NCBI GenBank assembly: GCA_947561715.1
Contig: OX387198.1
Location: forward strand, 10,850,001 to 10,914,000
Direction of reading: 5' to 3'
Origin: Ascidia mentula
Taxonomy: Eukaryota > Chordata > Ascidiacea > Phlebobranchia > Ascidiidae
Length of the DNA: 64,000 nt
Made by a program: the position numbers and the translations under genes
Part shown: positions 1-11,558 of the stretch, in pieces
How the letters are laid out: the number at the start of each line of letters is the position of its first letter
Numbering within the stretch: the first letter of the stretch is position 1
Notes under the pieces: model-generated
Told to the model about the DNA's origin: nothing
The model's input: the letters and a program-made list of their open reading frames with translations, nothing else
Database searches by the model: none

Positions 1-52
1 ACAAAAAAAGGTGTCAAAGCTCAGCAGTAAACTTGTGATCTATTTTTTGCAG

Positions 53-1345
53 TTACTTCTGGGGATACTGGTGCCAGTGCAGCCCTCAGCATTTGTGGAA
101 ACCCCTACATTGACGTTATTGTTCTTTATCCTGATGCATGTGTCAGTGACATTCAAGCACAAATGATGACATCTATTCCTCATGAAAATGTCCATGTCTA
201 CGCTGGTAAGCGAAGGTTCGCTTACTGTATAAAGTTTGCACTTAACTTTGCATTATTTAGTGGAAGGGGACATGTATGAATGTGATAGTCTGTTGCTAGA
301 CATTTTCGAGGATAAACAATTTGTGACCAAGAATTCTTTGGGAACTATGAATTCAATGAATTGCTGTCGCATCTTGGTGCAAGTTAGAAACACTTATTTC
401 AATCAAACATTTCACAAAGGCAAATCAAGTCCTATTTTTAGATGGCCCATCATGTGTATGCCTACTTGCAAGCAGCTGATAATGTTGGAGATACGGTTGA
501 CATTGTCATTCCCACAGGAGGTGCTGGAAATATAGCTTGTGAGTAAAAAGATGTTGAAGTAAAAGTACAAGAATGATAGTCTATATTTTGCTTTGTGGAG
601 AATAACATTTCTGCTTTTAGCATGTTATCTTGCTCAGCAATGTGGAGTACCAATTAAAGCCCATGCCATTACTAACTCTAATGAATGCTTTCATCACTTT
701 GTGACGGGAAATAAAGCCAAACTTTTTGATGTTGTAAACACTATGGCTCCTGCCATGGACATATCGGTACAGTAATTGGATGGTTTTGACCTTCAGCAAG
801 TTGTAATTCCAGGTGTTACTTGTTTTTTTCAGTTTCCACTTAATTTTGAAAGAATTATATGGTTTGCATCTAATCAATCAGGAGAGATTGTATCAAATGC
901 AATTAAAACTTTTCTTCAAGGGGAAGAGTTGAATTTACCTGCAGCCGTCCATCAAAATGTTGGTGTTATTGTCACCAGCTATTTGAAAATTCCTCAAGAT
1001 GTAATTTTTTTCCAAGGTCACAAAATACATCAAGTCATCAACAGTTGATGAGGAAAGCATTATAACAGCTATGAAACGATGTTATTTGGAGTTTGGTTAT
1101 CCTGTTTGCCCTCACACTGCAGTGGCCCTGTCTTATGTATTTTCAAAGTACGCACAGCATGTTGCGATTAGAAAGCCTTTTTGTTATTTCCATCTGTTTT
1201 TAGAAAACTGGAAGAAGATTGCAATAAAATAGTCGTCATGGCAACAGCAAGTCCAGCTAAATTCCCTGAAATGATGAAGAGAGCTGGTTTGAAGGAAATT
1301 TTTTCAGAAAAAGTTGATAAAATAAGAAATCAGAAAAAGAGGTAG
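53..1345 (+). CDS. THNSL2: Threonine synthase-like 2, copy 1 (3' part; 5' part outside window)
   Basis: PLP-dependent threonine synthase-like protein. Vertebrate THNSL2 is described as a phospholyase acting on phosphohomoserine-type substrates; the activity here is inferred. Seven exons are visible: 53-205, 261-382, 442-538, 621-766, 833-1000, 1035-1147 and 1204-1345. All junctions are GT-AG and in phase, and the frame ends in TAG. The first visible exon carries the TSGDTG phosphate-binding loop; later exons give PTGGAGN, a conserved CPHTAVA stretch, and ATASPAKFPE near the C-terminus, all typical of the family. The exons with the start and the PLP lysine lie before the window. This copy reads CAA GAT then GT at the end of the fifth visible exon, where copy 2 has a stop and GC, so the visible part looks intact. 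Positions 1-52 are the end of the preceding intron. Confidence 0.85.
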
Positions 1346-2230
1346 CTGGACTAAATAACTACATACATAGACATGTAAAAACCAAAATTGTATGCAAGTT
1401 TTTGTTTTCACTTTGATTTGCGTATTTCAACACTATGTATTTTAAAGGCTAATCAAGCTGGAAAAAGGTAGCAATTGGGTTGATTGTATTCAAAACCAGA
1501 TTACAAGCATTACATCAAAGCACAGCAATCAGAACTTTTAAATCTACAGGAATTTGTGTGCCATTGTTTTAAAGTTTTATGGTATTTAAGGTTGCAAAAC
1601 CCCAGGATTATCCCTGGCAGGTCCGAAATTTTATTGTTTAGATCTCTGTTAGAATTTTAGAAATGACAAAAATGCCCAATTGTCAGAGGTTATAAATTTT
1701 GAACATCTTTTCTGGATGTATATTTGAAACTGTCCACGATGAATTAATTCTTATAATTTTTTTGGATGCCCATAGTGTCCCAAATATTTTTTTCCCATTT
1801 TTCCGGAGTGAACATTGAACATATGCAACGCATGCAATCAAAATTTAAAAACGTATAGCCTTTCTCAGTGTACTTTATCGTTCTACTTTAACCAACATTC
1901 GTACATAACGCACTAATTACTAATTGCACAGTGTTGGAGTCTTATGAGTTCTGATTTTTGTGCCACACAACTGTAAAGTTTTCCTACCTCACCGACAAAC
2001 CGTTGAATCCGAACAAACAGTTTATTATCAGTGTTACATCTTGTTTGCCAGTAATTGCTGATTTCTATGGATGCACATTTTTTCTCTACATTAATGAGTG
2101 GTGCAATCTCATACGCTCTGTGACGTAATAATAAGAGATCAAGTTTCAAGTGATAACGCAGCGTGGTTTTGTCCTTTTGTGTCTGACAACTGTGCAATAC
2201 AGTGCCGGTCCAGGGTTACATAGCTTAAGG
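1346..2230. other. Spacer with duplicated 3' flank of THNSL2
   Basis: No gene is seen. About 1440-1640 is nearly identical to about 5740-5945 downstream of copy 2, so the tandem duplication included some 300 bp of 3' flank and ends near 1640. The rest is AT-rich sequence without recognisable content. Confidence 0.6.
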
Positions 2231-2232
2231 CT

Positions 2233-2735
2233 ATGCAGAGGAGATTCCTAATGAGAAATAGACCAAAGACGTTGTGTGGTATCTCTCACATCATCCTGTC
2301 ACAAATCCGAACAAGCCAGGAAAGGTGCGGGTGGTTTTCGACTGCGCCTTCGCTGAATGAAGCTCTACTTCAGGGCCCGGACCTGACCAACTCGTTGGTT
2401 GGTGTCCTTTCAAGATTCCGGATGGGACAGGTGGCCGACGTGGAAGCCATGTTTTATCAGATACGCGTACAACCGACTGATTGCGATGCACTTCGATTCC
2501 TGTGGTGGCCGGGAGGCGATATGTCAAAGAAGCCCACGGCACACCGGATGCTGGTCCACCTGCTCGGGGCAGCTTCCTCTCCCTCATGAGCGAGCTTTTG
2601 CCTGAAGCAGACTGCTGAAGATTTGCGAAACGAGTTTCCAAGTGAGGTCGCCGAGGCTATAAAGAAGAATTTCTACGTCGACGACTGTCTGAAGTCTGTA
2701 TCAACTGAAGCAGACTCTCGCACCTGAGAGAAAAT
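2233..2735 (+). mobile_element. Decayed BEL/Pao-type retrotransposon RT fragment
   Basis: This stretch encodes part of a reverse transcriptase resembling BEL/Pao LTR retrotransposons. It has the KVRVVFDCA entry block near 2320-2347, an [10 protein letters not shown] block near 2434-2463 carrying the first catalytic Asp, and a FYVDDCLKS block near 2671-2697 carrying the paired catalytic Asp. The reading is broken: the frame shifts near 2345-2355 and a TGA interrupts it near 2587. Codons are GC-richer than the surroundings. No LTRs, gag, integrase or RNase H were found, so this is a dead fragment lying between the two THNSL2 copies. Confidence 0.75.
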
Positions 2736-2739
2736 AATC

Positions 2740-3507
2740 TTGGTCAGCTTCGCAACACCGGAATATTCCGCAGACCAAAGCCTTATGATTCTTTGTTATC
2801 TACGTTTGTTTTATGACAAACACCTAAAAATTAGTCTATATAATTGATATAATTGTTTTGGAGGTTTTAAAAACACGCAAAAACATTTCGTCAGTCGTGT
2901 CGCCCGAAACATAGGAAACGACGCCAATTCCCTTTCGTGTCAGTTTCTTTGTCACAACACTAAATTGTAAACACTGTAATTACGAACCCTTTTACTGAAA
3001 GCGGCACATTTTTGTTTCGCTTAGTCCATTGCAAATTTAGTAATTATGAAGTACAGAACAAATCTATTACGCAACAATGCCGATTCTTACCATAAAGCTA
3101 CAACAATTGCTGCGCTGCGTAACAATCCACGAGACACTTGTGTTTGTCATGATTGTGACAGTGATAATTCAGGTCGGTTGAAACTAGCTTAACGCATAGT
3201 ATAATTCATGTGGTTTTTCTGACAATAATTTTTAACTTAATCGAAATACAGGGGTGACAATACATGCGTTGTCACCCCTGATTGTTTGTGAGGGTTGACA
3301 TGTCACCCCAGTCACCCCTAAATCGAAGCCTTTGCCCTGAAACTGAACTCACCTAAATTTTGGGTGTAAATTATCACAAAAAAGGAATATTTGGAATTAG
3401 AACGGGAAACCACCTAACGCGTTTCCTGCGATAACTCTCTGACGTCATTGTTCGCATATGTTACATTTGCAACTTTGCATCAAGTCTGTTTATATCAAGC
3501 AGCAAAT
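2740..3507. other. Spacer upstream of THNSL2 copy 2
   Basis: No gene is seen. It should hold the copy 2 promoter, but no clear TATA or CCAAT box stands out. The notable feature is the perfect inverted repeat at 3250-3279, listed separately. Confidence 0.4.
3250..3279. repeat. Perfect 11-bp inverted repeat (hairpin) with extra GTCACCCC copies
   Basis: AGGGGTGACAA (3250-3260) and TTGTCACCCCT (3269-3279) are perfect reverse complements around an 8-nt loop. Two more GTCACCCC copies follow within about 40 bp (about 3302-3319). It could be a protein-binding palindrome in the copy 2 promoter region or the end of a small mobile element. Confidence 0.7.
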
Positions 3508-5638
3508 ATGAAGTTTCGTAGCACTCGCGGGGACCCACAATTAATAAGTTTTGAAGAAATGTTGGTGACCGCGTACGGTCGCGATGGAGGACTGCTTATG
3601 CCTGAACATATACCTGAAAGTAAGAATTAAGTATTTTTTTTTCTTCTGGTTAAACTGTAGTTAGTATATCAAAAATTGTCCTCACAGACAAGTTTTAAAT
3701 TGCAGTTTCTATAACTACCTTGAGGAACTGGAAAACTCTTTCTTACAACGAAATTGTTAAAAAGATTCTTTCATTGTTTATATCTGAAGAAGAAATATCC
3801 CTGCATGAACAATCAAGTTGGTGAAAATAGGCATATTTTAAAGTTCAGCTTAATTACAGACTATTTAAACAGACCTAGTGGATAAGGCTTTCCGAAAGTT
3901 TGATATAAATGAAGTGGTGAGGCTGTCTTCCATATCAGATCGTACTCAGGTAATGGAACTCTGGCATGGAGAGTCAATGACCTTTAAAGACATTGCCATG
4001 TCATGTCTAACAGAATTCCTGGGATATTTTTTGGAAAAACGACAGACATTTTTCACTGCACTTGTTGGTTTGTACATGCAAGATATTTAATGTGAGGTTG
4101 CATTTTGTTCTTGTGTTTCTAAAATGCATATTATGATCATTACCATTATCGTGATTTGGTCACTATTATCAATATTTTACACAACTGGGCATCTACTATC
4201 ACAATGGTAAGGTTTAGATATTAGTAACATTAGTAATAGTGGTAAAAAACATACTCAATTAGCCATAATATGCGTTTTAACAACACCCCTTTATTCTGCT
4301 CCACTTCTAATTTAACAAAAAAAAAGGTGTCAAAACTCAGCAATAAACTTGTGATCTATTTTTTACAGTTACTTCTGGGGATACTGGTGCCAGTGCAGCC
4401 CTCAGCATTTGTGGAAGCCCCAACATTGACGTTATTGTTCTTTATCCCGATGCATGTGTCAGTGACATTCAAGCACAAATGATGACATCTATTCCTCATG
4501 AAAATGTCCATGTCTATGCCGGTAAGCGAAGGTTCACAGACTGTATAATGTTTGCATTTAACTTTACATTATTTAGTGAAAGGGGACATGTATGAATGTG
4601 ATAGTCTGATGCTAGACATTTTCGAGGATAAACAATTTGTGACCAAGAATTCTTTGGGAACTATGAATTCAATGAATTGCTGTCGCATCTTGGTGCAAGT
4701 TAGAAGCACCAATTTCAATCAAACATTTCACAAAGGCAAATCAAGTCCTATTTTTAGATGGCCCATCATGTGTATGCCTACTTGCAAGCAGCTGATAGTG
4801 TTGGAGATACGGTTGACATTGTCATTCCCACGGGAGGTGCTGGAAATATAGCTTGTGAGTAAAAAGATGTTGAAGTAAAAGTACAAGAGTGATCATCTAT
4901 ATTTTGCTTTTAGCATGTTATCTGGCTCAGCAATGTGGAGTACCAATTAAAGCCCATGCCATTACTAACTCTAATGAATGCTTTCATCACTTTGTGACTG
5001 GAAATAAAGCCAAACTTTTTGATGTTGTAAACACTATGGCTCCTTCCATGGACGTATCGGTACAGTAATTGGATGGTTTTGACCTTTAAGGGGTTGTAAT
5101 GCCAGGTGTTATTTGTTATTATTCAGTTTCCATTTAATTTTGAAAGAGTTATATGGCTTGCATCTAATCAATCAGGAGAGATCGTATCAAATGCAACTAA
5201 AACTTTCCATCAAGGGGAAGAGTTAAATTTACCTGCAGCCGTCCATCAAAATGTTGGTGTTATTGTCACCAGCTGTTTGAAAATTCCTTGAGATGCAATT
5301 TTTTTTAAGGTCACAAAATACATGAAGTCATCAACAGTTGATGAGGAAAGCATTATAACAGCTATGAAACGATGTTATTTGGAGTGTGGTTATCCTGTTT
5401 GCCCTCACACTGCAGTGGCCCTGTCTTATGTATTTTCAAAGTACGCACAGCATGTTGCGATTAGAAAGCCTTTTTGTTATTTCCATCTGTTTTTAGAAAA
5501 CTGGAAGAAGATTGCAATAAAATAGTCGTCATGGCAACAGCAAGTCCAGCTAAATTCCCTGAAATGATGAAGAGAGCTGGTTTGAAGGAAATTTTTTCAG
5601 AAAAAGTTAATAAAATAAAAAGCCAGAAACAAAGGTAG
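3508..5638 (+). pseudogene. THNSL2: Threonine synthase-like 2, copy 2, full length but with nonsense codon
   Basis: Ten exons: 3508-3619, 3706-3816, 3873-4067, 4369-4521, 4577-4698, 4758-4854, 4914-5059, 5127-about 5294, 5328-5440 and 5497-5638. The start gives MKFRSTRGDPQLISFEEM. Exon 3 carries ELWHGESMTFKD with the PLP lysine near residue 113, and exon 4 the SGDTG loop. If read through, the protein would be about 452 aa, close to family size. Exon 8 ends with CCT TGA GAT (TGA at 5289-5291), and the following donor is GC rather than the GT of copy 1, so the last 85 or so residues are lost unless splicing avoids it. The exon 2 donor (GTTGGT) is weak. Exons 4-10 are nearly identical to copy 1, so the duplication is recent. 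I call it a pseudogene or truncated allele; a real short isoform or a sequencing error is possible. Confidence 0.75.
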
Positions 5639-6681
5639 TTGGACTAAATAACTACATACATAGACATGTAAATTTTCCTAACCAAAAATATATGCAAGTT
5701 TTTGTTTTCACTTTAATTTATGTATTTCAACACTATGTATTTTAAAGGCTAATCAAGCTGGAAAAAGGTAGCAATTGGGTTGATTGTATTCAAAACAAGA
5801 TTACAAGCATTACATCAAAGCACAGCAATCAGAAATTTTAAATCTACAGGGATTTGTGTGCCATTGTTTTAAAGTTTTATGGTATTTAAGGTTGCAAAAC
5901 CCCAGGATTATCCCTGGCAGGTCTGAAATTTTATTGTTTAGATCTTTTATGGATTTAACCGACGCACCTGACTATTTATAGATGGATTATCGGAAGCTTA
6001 TTGGTTGGTTTAGTCACGTGCCGTTATACATTACTTGGGTTAATATAATACGAGAACAAAGGTGTAGTGTGACATAAGCACAGGAGAACATTTTATGAAG
6101 TAAACAGGTTGTTAAATGAATCACTTTACTCGAGAACATTCGATGGATAAATTATTTGGGTCACATTACGGGATTATGCAATACTTGTGCAAAGCTGCAC
6201 GCAAAACATTAAGCTATACAAGCACTGGTTTCTGTGACGTATATTACACAACAGCTAATTTAGCGTAAAATTTACACACGAGATAGACGAGAATAAAAGT
6301 TTTTCATCAGCATTGGACATTCTTCAGAACTTGAGACATCTTCTTAAACAAGGAGGTATGACAATTAAGTACATTGCGAATTGGCGGTAGCCTATATATT
6401 GCAAATTGAATTCCGGTTTCTTTGCAAGGCAAAAACAAGGCACTACTTTCTGCATTCAATCGGTGAAGAAACACGCCGCAAAATGCTCGAATCGTGTATT
6501 CGCGGTTGAACGGTTGGATAGCTCAGAGGCTTGAGTTACAAACTGCGTTTTTCTTCAATTGTGCCTGGTTTGATTTCAGCAGCTTGCATTGTGCAAAACA
6601 CACTTGCGTGCATCTGTAGGTTAGGCTACTTGTTAAATAGATATTAGTAGTGCGTAAACTGTGCATTCACTATCTTATACA
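5639..6681. other. Spacer between THNSL2 copy 2 and SORD
   Basis: No gene is seen. 5740-5945 repeats the flank of copy 1. A tRNA-like segment at 6512-6585 is listed separately. The last 100 bp before 6682 should be the SORD 5' UTR and promoter; no core motif is obvious. Confidence 0.4.
6512..6585 (+). repeat. tRNA-like / possible SINE head
   Basis: TAGCTCAGAGG (about 6519-6529) matches a Pol III A box, and GGTTTGATTTC (about 6568-6578) is a degenerate B box about 49 bp downstream. GCTC and GAGT can form a D stem and CTGG/TCAG a T stem. No clean acceptor stem or anticodon arm is seen, so it is a tRNA-derived remnant at best. Confidence 0.3.
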
Positions 6682-8895
6682 ATGACCAAGAGTAACAATT
6701 TGTCGGTTGTGGTTCAAAAGCGACCTGACGGGAAAACGCCGTTTGATTTGGTGCTTGTAAGTATTAACTTAAACTGGGAAACAAACTTTCATTTCATTTC
6801 AACGTGATGTTTGTATTTGACCCAAGATGCTTGCGCAGCTAAGTACCTGGAATATACTAGCATACTTTAGGCTTAATTTGATCAGTTTTGAAGTATTTTT
6901 CTTTTATTTTAGCTCATTAGGTATATTATGATGATTGCTGTATTAAAGGACAATTAAAAGTGTGAATGGTTTTCTCTATAATTCACGCGATATTACTCAA
7001 ACTGCGGTTTTGTGGTGCTACTTTTTTCATACTGGCTACCATACTCAGTTAAGTTTTTGCTTTTGCAGAAAGAAGGTCCAATTGCCGAACCACGGGAGGA
7101 TGGTAAAGATATATTTGCTTCTTTCACTGCGAAATCATAATTGTACATGTTCTGCTGTAACTTTTCTATATCACTTTATTGTCGCAGAGGTTTTGCTGCA
7201 AATGAATTCCGTGGGGATTTGTGGAAGTGACGTATCCGTCTGGCAAAAAGGTCAACTCGCAGGTTACACTGTCAAGGAATCGGTTGTACCAGGTCACGAG
7301 TCATCGGGAAGAGTATTGAGATGTGGAACAAATGTGAAACATCTCAAACCGGGTAATGTCCAATGTCTTTACTAATACGCAATTGGTTTACGTGAATTTT
7401 GTCTATATAGGGGACAGGGTGGCTATTGAACCAGGCTACCCGTTAAGACAAGACGAGTTCGCCAAAGTTGGTCGCTACAATCTAAGCGATCAGTATTTTT
7501 GTTCATTACCTCCAGACAATGGTAGTTTGCAGCGATATTTCACCTATAAGGCTGATTACTGCTACAAGTACGAAATTCCGTCTTTACAAATGACATGTAA
7601 CGTTTGATTCTTGCTTCCACGCATGTAAATTAACAAGAATTGTTCTTGGCATACACTTTACGAGAGTTTTTTTATTGTAATGTTTGTCTACCATCAGGTG
7701 ATGGGACTTCCTCAGGGTTGTGTAGCAACATTATAACATCAAGCGCATAAACACTAAAACGTAAGAAAAACGTAAAGAAAACACAGAAAAACACAAGAAA
7801 TAAACGTGTAATGTGTTAGCCTATATCTCACTTCGGTGGCTTACAGACTTCCAGACAACGTCAGCTTTGAAGAAGGAGCGTTGGTAGAACCACTGTCAGT
7901 TGCCATACATGCTTGTAGACGCGCGGAAGTCAAACTTGGTCACATCGTTCTGATTTGCGGCTCTGGGCCAATCGGCCTTCTTTCGTTGATCGTGGCTAAA
8001 GCAATGGGAGCATCGAAAGTGGTTGTTACAGGTAGTGCACAGAAAAAACTTAATTACTAAAACAAACTGTCCATGGTAACCATTGCTTTTAACTCCATTT
8101 GCAAACTGACTCGTTTTACTTATTATAGATTTTCTTAAGAATCGGCTGGAAGTGGCGAAGTCTCTTGGTGCGGATTTTGTTCACAAAATCGCGAAAGGAG
8201 AAACAGCAAAAGAAACTGCTGCAAAAGTCGGGGATATTCTTGGTTCAATGCCGGACCGAACAATTGAGTGCACTGGTGCCGAGTCGGCAATTCAAACGGG
8301 AATTTACGTAATTCATAAGCATAGTCCTTGTGTTGGTGAGCTGTGTACACAACTACATATTTTTCAGGCAACAAAATCCGGTGGATGTCTCATGCTTGTT
8401 GGAATCGGGCCATCGGAGACAGTGAGCATTCCTATCGTCAATGCTGCAGTACGTGAAGTGGATATTAAGGGAATGTTCAAGTACTGCAACACGTAAGCAG
8501 TTTACTAATTATCGTCTTTTTAACTTCACAATTTAAAGTCAAATCTGTTTAGTTTCGGTTAAAACTAACGCCAAGCAGATGAACAACAACAATGATAAAC
8601 CAAATTACACGCGCTCCGACAAAACAGGGTTATCAGTGCACTGGTTCCATTATATTAAAAAGGATTAATGTATTTGTGTCGCCCAAAAATGATTCCTAGC
8701 AATTAACGACAAAGGGAATTTTTTCATTTCAGTTGGCCTACAGCAATAGAAATGTTATCATCTGGTCAAATTAACGTGAAGCCACTTGTTACACATCGAT
8801 TTCCTTTGGAAAAGGCTGCTGATGCGTTCAACATGAACCTAAGTGGAAAGGGAATCAAAATTATCATCAAATGTGATCCTGCCGATCAAGATTAA
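6682..8895 (+). CDS. SORD: Sorbitol dehydrogenase (L-iditol 2-dehydrogenase)
   Basis: Oxidises sorbitol to fructose with NAD+ in the polyol pathway; zinc-dependent medium-chain dehydrogenase of the cytosol. Eight in-phase exons: 6682-6756, 7069-7102, 7188-7352, 7411-7567, 7847-8031, 8129-8307, 8368-8492 and 8733-8895, giving 360 aa (human about 357). GICGSDV holds the first zinc ligand (Cys about 48), GHESSG the His-Glu pair (about 73-74), and [10 protein letters not shown] the next conserved Glu. CGSGPIGLL is the Rossmann glycine motif, and [25 protein letters not shown] and [14 protein letters not shown] follow as in vertebrate SORD. The ATG lies just before the family's NNLSVVV N-terminus. 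No disabling change is seen, so it should be functional. Confidence 0.95.
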
Positions 8896-11558
8896 ATACA
8901 AAGAAATTCTTTGACATGGATTTGTTTTGTGGTAAATTCCATGCATGTATAGTTATTTTTAACTGTTATTGAAACAACCCGAACATTTACCCAGGGGTTG
9001 TTTTATTGACTTCTTCCGATGCTTCTTTTTGGCTTCTTAATAAGTGTAGATGTCTCTTTTTTTTCAAAAACGATAACGACTATACCAGTATGCAAAGTTT
9101 TGTTCAATTTACATCGTAACAGTTCTCTGTTTGTTGTCGTGTTTGCTGTACCAATGACTTGAAATACTGTACAGACATGTGTGTATATAAATGTTACCTG
9201 TGTAAATTCTGAATCGTATTTTATGGTCGTCACTAGTGGGAGCTACATACGCGCTAAATCACACACTTCGCTGGTGCTCAAAGGTCTGGCATGAAACGTT
9301 GGTTGCCCCTTCTCTGCAAGGAAAAAATGTATTGTAAAAAACAAACATGACAAACCTGTGTGTAAACTGGGCCGAAAAACGTGCGGATATACACATATAT
9401 AATGGAATTGTATCAAAATATAGCTTAAGGGCCAGGATAATTCACGCAAAATAAGAAACAGGAAAGTGGGTAACGCCTGTGTACAATCTCAGAAAACCAT
9501 TCAATAAACGTTTGAGTAATCTCAAAAGCCAAACCGCGTCGCCGATTGTAACGAGTACGCATACGTGGCTCAATGCGTTTGAACGAATGACTTAGCCAAT
9601 AAATCATAGTGGAACAGCCGAGGTAAAGTACACACGGGCCGGTCGGCAAACTTGCTCCAACTTGTACTGCCGCAGCGCCACATCAACTTGCTGTTGTTCG
9701 CCTTATACTAACACCCGAGCTTTGTGCCCGGAGCCCGGTGTATATTTACTCTAGAGGCCGCACGTAATTCGCGACCATTGCCCGACATAGTATTGCCCAC
9801 TCGAAATCTTAGTTTAGCGGCAATTGTTGTCGCTCAAGGGCGCTCGGCTGAAGCGAAGAGTGCCAGTAATAGCGCCGCAAACGAAAGTCCGCGCGAGTTT
9901 TGGCTTTGTTTACCGGCGATCCGATAAACTTTTGCGGTATCTATGCTGGGAGATGTTATCGCTCGCCTGGGTATGAGATCTCCCATGTGGTTTTCAGGGC
10001 GCACTTGAGATTATTCCTGTTGGTCGGCCGGTGTTTACGGGGCGGAGACTAAACCTGAATGCTTGAGTAAACGAGCGAGTTCTAAAGTGTGCAATATTAC
10101 GGTTTGTGGTTTTGCGCAATGTGTCCGAGAAGCCAAGCGTTAAGTGTGCGAAAATAAGCGCAAAACGTCGGTTTTCACGTACTACGTACTAACCAGCGGA
10201 AGTCTATGCAAACACGGCTATTGTACACTTAGGCCCTTTCCGTCAAGGTGTATAAAAAGGCAAAAATGTGATTCTTGTGGATAAATCATATCAATAGCCA
10301 GGACATAGTGACGACGTAGTTGTGAAAGTAACGGAAACTTACACAGAGGCTTTGATTTCGTCATGCTGAACGAAAGACGTTCAATCACAGTCGCAACAGC
10401 AAATAAGGTGGGCGTTATACATAGACCGGTCTGGAGTATACAACAAGGACATACGTAATTTCTGATAGCAGCTGACAGCGGCGACACGTCACAGCTGGAT
10501 TTTTTGCAGTTGGTAATTTCTGTCGCGACCGAGGCCCACTCAGTGGTATGCTGATGCACAAGCTTCAACATTGCCGCAGGCCCCAAGGCACATAGCTCGT
10601 TTACCATCAAGCGTTTTTTCAGCTTTATTGCGCGTCGCTTGCCTAGTGTGAGGTCGTTATTTGTGTTGGTTCGGCATGGGGAAGTTTTCGATCAGGATCA
10701 GCTATTTTGTATTCATGTTATACAAAACAGAAAGGTGAAGTTTTTAGATTCTGGTTCCCAAACCATGTTACGCGTTGCAAGAGCCGGTGTTGTTATTCTT
10801 ATGCTAATGTTAAATTTGGTAAATGAACAAACATTTGCATTGTCACAGCAAAAAGTGTCTTCAGAAAGATAAGAGTTTCCTGCAAACCCACACACGTGGA
10901 TCTAAACATATGGCATGTTATTTTACTATATTAGTTACATTTGCTTTCCACTGGATGATTTTTAATTTAACGTCTGATCATCAAATAAGCCATGCAAGGT
11001 ATCCACGGTAAAAAAGCTTCGCGAAGTCGTTAAAGTGCCGCCGTATAGCTTGGCTTGTGAAAGAAACAGATCAATATGAAGCCTAAGTTGTTGGGCCATT
11101 ACGAGTGAATCAATTTTTATTGAACTATAAACTCGTTTACACAGTGCTTTAGTATGTTCACGTAGAGGTCTCGGAGACCGTGTTCCGTCCAAACTCTCCT
11201 TGAGCAGTTTCTCTTGATAGTGACATGGATAATCGCGTAGTTTTTGACAAGCGCGGTTTGATTAGTTAGTTATGCATTAAGCTGGCGAAGTTCATCGTGC
11301 AAAGGTACACACCAGACGGAGTGTATTTAGTGGTTGGGTATTAGGTATATTTACGACCTTAGGGTATTTATTAACGATAACAAAGGTTACGCTATATGCT
11401 AGAACATGTATAGAAAACCTCTCCACTCCCAAATTCACTGGATCTTGTAATGTTTTACGTTTTAACAGAAATCGGTTCTATTTATATTGCGTGCCGTGTA
11501 ACATTAAGTGTTGATACAGCAAACGTGTTTTTCTAAATCAATCTCACTTGAGGTAAAC
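8896..11558. other. Intergenic / 5' region of the coiled-coil gene
   Basis: No recognisable coding gene in 2.6 kb. About 9520-10150 is visibly richer in GC and CpG than its surroundings and could be the promoter or a 5' non-coding exon of the gene starting at 11559. Open frames here, such as the minus-strand one at 10218-10610, resemble no family I know and have no splice context. Confidence 0.4.

Noticed and set aside
10218..10610. Minus-strand open frame of 130 codons upstream of the coiled-coil gene
   Set aside because: No similarity to a known family, no splice or start context; likely chance in a GC-richer stretch.
11508..11558. In-frame upstream ATG for the coiled-coil gene
   Set aside because: ATG at 11559 has the better context (A at -3, G at +4); the upstream one cannot be excluded.
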